From positions 1-44,790 of the forward strand of contig JAVBKW010000023.1 in NCBI GenBank assembly GCA_031553855.1: 44,790 nucleotides of DNA. The letters run 5' to 3'. The position numbers were made by a program, and so were the translations under genes. Positions 43,111-44,790 of this stretch are shown piece after piece; position 1 is the stretch's first letter; each line of letters opens with the position of its first letter. Origin of the DNA: RACS-047 sp031553855 (GTDB taxonomy: Bacteria; Bacillota; Clostridia; Christensenellales; Pumilibacteraceae). The notes beneath the pieces are model-generated. The model was given only the letters and a program-made list of their open reading frames with translations. It searched no databases and was not told the DNA's origin.

Positions 43111-44645
43111 ACATTGCCTCCGATTCTCTTTTTCCTGATAACGAAGTACCATAGCGCAAATCCGCCGCCCGCAGCAACAGCAACACTTCCGGTCACAATA
43201 ACCGCAATAGCCCAGCCCGGCAGTTCCTTATCATCTGATCCGTCGCCCGGATCACTCGGATTACCTTGCGGCGGCAATGCCTCCCAATGCGCGTATACGG
43301 TGATATTGTCGTAAATTATAGAATTAAAGTCAAACAGCGAACCGTCCCGAACATCGGTATACCAGCCCAGGAATTTATAGCCGGCGCGTTCGGGGGCATC
43401 AGGCGTTGCCACCGTAAAGTTGTCACCATTTTCGCCGCCGTCTACCGTAACGACTTCGGACGGCTCCTCATCAAAATAGCCCTTTTCAAACAAAACGGTA
43501 AATGGGGTTAGGCGTTTATACTCCGCGCCGTCAAATACTAACCGTAACGGCTCGATAGTACCAGGCTTTAACACGCCGCCTGAAATACAGGCAAATCCGT
43601 TATCTTCAAGCACAAAATATGTCAAGTTCCTTTCATTATTATCGGCTGATACGAAAACAGCTGAATTGAGTCCGCCCAAAACAACTCTTTCTCCTGTTTC
43701 GACCCTATAATAAACACCGTAGTAAGCCGGATAAGCCTCATCGGAAATTGATTGATATGTACAATAAGCGTATAGATTGATGTTCGCGGACAGCTTGTTG
43801 CCGAATACAAATTCGGGGCTGCTGCTGCTCGGGTTTTGCGCCGTAGTCCACTTCAAAAAATTAAAGCCGTTTGGCATTGAAGGGATAAATTCCGCACTAT
43901 CATCTTCCTCGGCAAAGATGCCGGTATAAATTATTTCGTCAAAACAATAATAGGATATTGTGAAATAATCCTTTGCCTCAAAATCGCCCGTGCCGTCCAA
44001 TGGAATTTCCACTATACCGTCGGACTGAACAATATATAAAATACCATCATTGCCTATTCCTGCTCCGTCGTAATATTCAACAAGGCCGGACAAATTAATG
44101 CCGTTCTCAGTAATCATAAAGGATTTTCCGCTGCCGTTCTTATAAACGCCGATATATTCCGAGAGATTTGAATGTAATTTGATCCAGCGCGCCGTAAGAT
44201 GGATATCGTCGGTCACGGATAAAGAAAAATCGTGAGGTTCGTTAAATACTGTAATATCCTCGCCCTCATACCAACCCCCGAACAACCAACCGTTGCGTTC
44301 GGGCGGATAATAATAGTTACCTTCAAGGTCGAATTGAGACTGCACTAAAACACTTCTGTTCTCGCCGCCACCGTATAGGTTATGGTATGTTAAGGTTTTT
44401 AAAGAACAAACGGCTATGTAGTCTATTAAGATATTTGCGACTTTTTCGCCCTTATAAAAGGTGTTAACTCCGTTATCTAACATCGGCGCGGCTATTTGAA
44501 TACCGTAAAGCTTACCGTCCGCGCATAAAAGTCTGTTCGCCTCATCAGACGTCAGATAAAGCAATGTCCACTCATCCTGCACGATATTCGATGGCAGCGT
44601 GTAGCCCTCATCTGCGTTTCCTTTTGCATCAAGCGGCAACAGCAA
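43107..44645 (-). CDS. InlB-repeat surface protein with C-terminal membrane anchor, 5' end uncertain
   Basis: At least 512 aa. The N-terminal part (DEWTLLYLTSDEANRLLC ... GIQIAAP) looks like a carbohydrate-binding beta domain. Three InlB/Listeria-Bacteroides repeat units follow (GWLFGGWYEGEDI ... HLTARWI; FNFLKWTTAQ ... LYAYC; GYKFLGWYTDVRDG ... VYAHWEA). A PSDPGDGSDDKELPG linker, a membrane segment (GWAIAVIVTGSVAVAAGG) and RKKR tail end it. The listed start is TTG; the frame stays open to the right edge, and no signal peptide is present, so the true N-terminus may lie outside the window. A 12-bp hairpin at 44756-44788 interrupts the upstream part. First gene of the operon, coupled by ATGA to the next. 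Confidence 0.75.
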   Translation of the reverse strand: MLLPLDAKGNADEGYTLPSNIVQDEWTLLYLTSDEANRLLCADGKLYGIQIAAPMLDNGVNTFYKGEKVANILIDYIAVCSLKTLTYHNLYGGGENRSVLVQSQFDLEGNYYYPPERNGWLFGGWYEGEDITVFNEPHDFSLSVTDDIHLTARWIKLHSNLSEYIGVYKNGSGKSFMITENGINLSGLVEYYDGAGIGNDGILYIVQSDGIVEIPLDGTGDFEAKDYFTISYYCFDEIIYTGIFAEEDDSAEFIPSMPNGFNFLKWTTAQNPSSSSPEFVFGNKLSANINLYAYCTYQSISDEAYPAYYGVYYRVETGERVVLGGLNSAVFVSADNNERNLTYFVLEDNGFACISGGVLKPGTIEPLRLVFDGAEYKRLTPFTVLFEKGYFDEEPSEVVTVDGGENGDNFTVATPDAPERAGYKFLGWYTDVRDGSLFDFNSIIYDNITVYAHWEALPPQGNPSDPGDGSDDKELPGWAIAVIVTGSVAVAAGGGFALWYFVIRKKRIGGNV

Positions 44646-44755
44646 TATTCCGCCAGACTGGGGAAAAAATGAATTTTGTAGATAAGTATAGTTTTGAAAA
44701 GTCTCTGCTAACGGCGAAAATCGAAAAGAAAGTGAAAAATTAACAAAATAAGCAT

Positions 44756-44788
44756 AACGGCGGGCAAAATTGACGGTTGCCCGCCGTT
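44756..44788. terminator. Hairpin at the right edge
   Basis: Perfect 12-bp stem AACGGCGGGCAA / TTGCCCGCCGTT, 9-base loop. U-rich DNA follows on both strands (leftward TTATGCTTATTTTG), so it can end transcription from a gene beyond the edge. Confidence 0.7.
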
Positions 44789-44790
44789 TT

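Overview
The window looks like a chromosomal segment of an anaerobic, spore-lineage Bacillota (class Clostridia, probably a gut species). The signs are strong AGGAGG-type ribosome binding sites, near-consensus sigma-A promoters (TTGACA-17-TATAAT), two CotF-like spore coat genes, the Clostridia-typical GGGtGRT/NifU-like pair, the B12-binding radical SAM-DUF2344-RNase G operon, and a MazEF pair of the EndoA type. No rRNA, CRISPR array or intact transposase was found. The only RNA gene recognised is a tRNA-Arg.

Layout. (1) Positions 1-6.8 kb: a leftward cassette of phage ancestry. One sigma-A promoter reads into a frameshifted Com-like zinc-finger gene, a hairpin/terminator, an LLH-type holin, a short tail-fibre-like protein, a BspA-type leucine-rich-repeat protein and a giant DNRLRE/YD-repeat (RHS-like) protein. 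The last runs off the left edge and is open for at least 1230 codons. No capsid, portal, terminase or lysin is present. (2) 6.8-8.4 kb: decayed intergenic DNA, mazEF and the first copy of a composite inverted-repeat element. (3) 8.4-12.5 kb: recX, a P1-family peptidase and nnrD leftward and two coat genes rightward. The block is bounded by two inverted copies of the composite repeat, each ending in the same 16-bp terminator hairpin. (4) 12.5-20.9 kb: GGGtGRT/NifU-like pair, a small lipoprotein, a PfkB kinase with a six-hairpin glycosidase-like protein, and a FIST sensor with a soluble hybrid histidine kinase. (5) 20.9-25.3 kb: a RelA/SpoT-domain protein with a HEPN-like C-terminus, divergent galE, a DMT-like permease and a nicotinamidase-like hydrolase. 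(6) 25.4-33.2 kb: an MGH1/GH63-like glycosidase, then RNase G, DUF2344, radical SAM and DUF4132-like genes. (7) 33.2-36.2 kb: a 26-bp VNTR, a MATE pump, a 73-bp tandem repeat running into a tRNA-Arg(CCG) with C33, a palindromic element and a dead tyrosine-integrase fragment. This looks like the scar of an integrated element. (8) 36.2-44.8 kb: homoserine dehydrogenase, a YitT protein, an esterase-like pseudogene, and an operon of surface/secreted proteins: an InlB-repeat membrane-anchored protein, a secreted LamG-like protein, and two related TIM-barrel glycosidase-like proteins, one secreted and one cytoplasmic.

The most interesting items for a second look are the holin-tail-LRR-RHS cassette, the RelA/SpoT-HEPN fusion, the paired composite repeats, the apparently leaderless recX mRNA, and the tRNA-Arg whose leader is amplified as tandem repeats and whose anticodon loop lacks the near-universal U33. 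All calls come from reading the sequence and from family knowledge; no database search was run.
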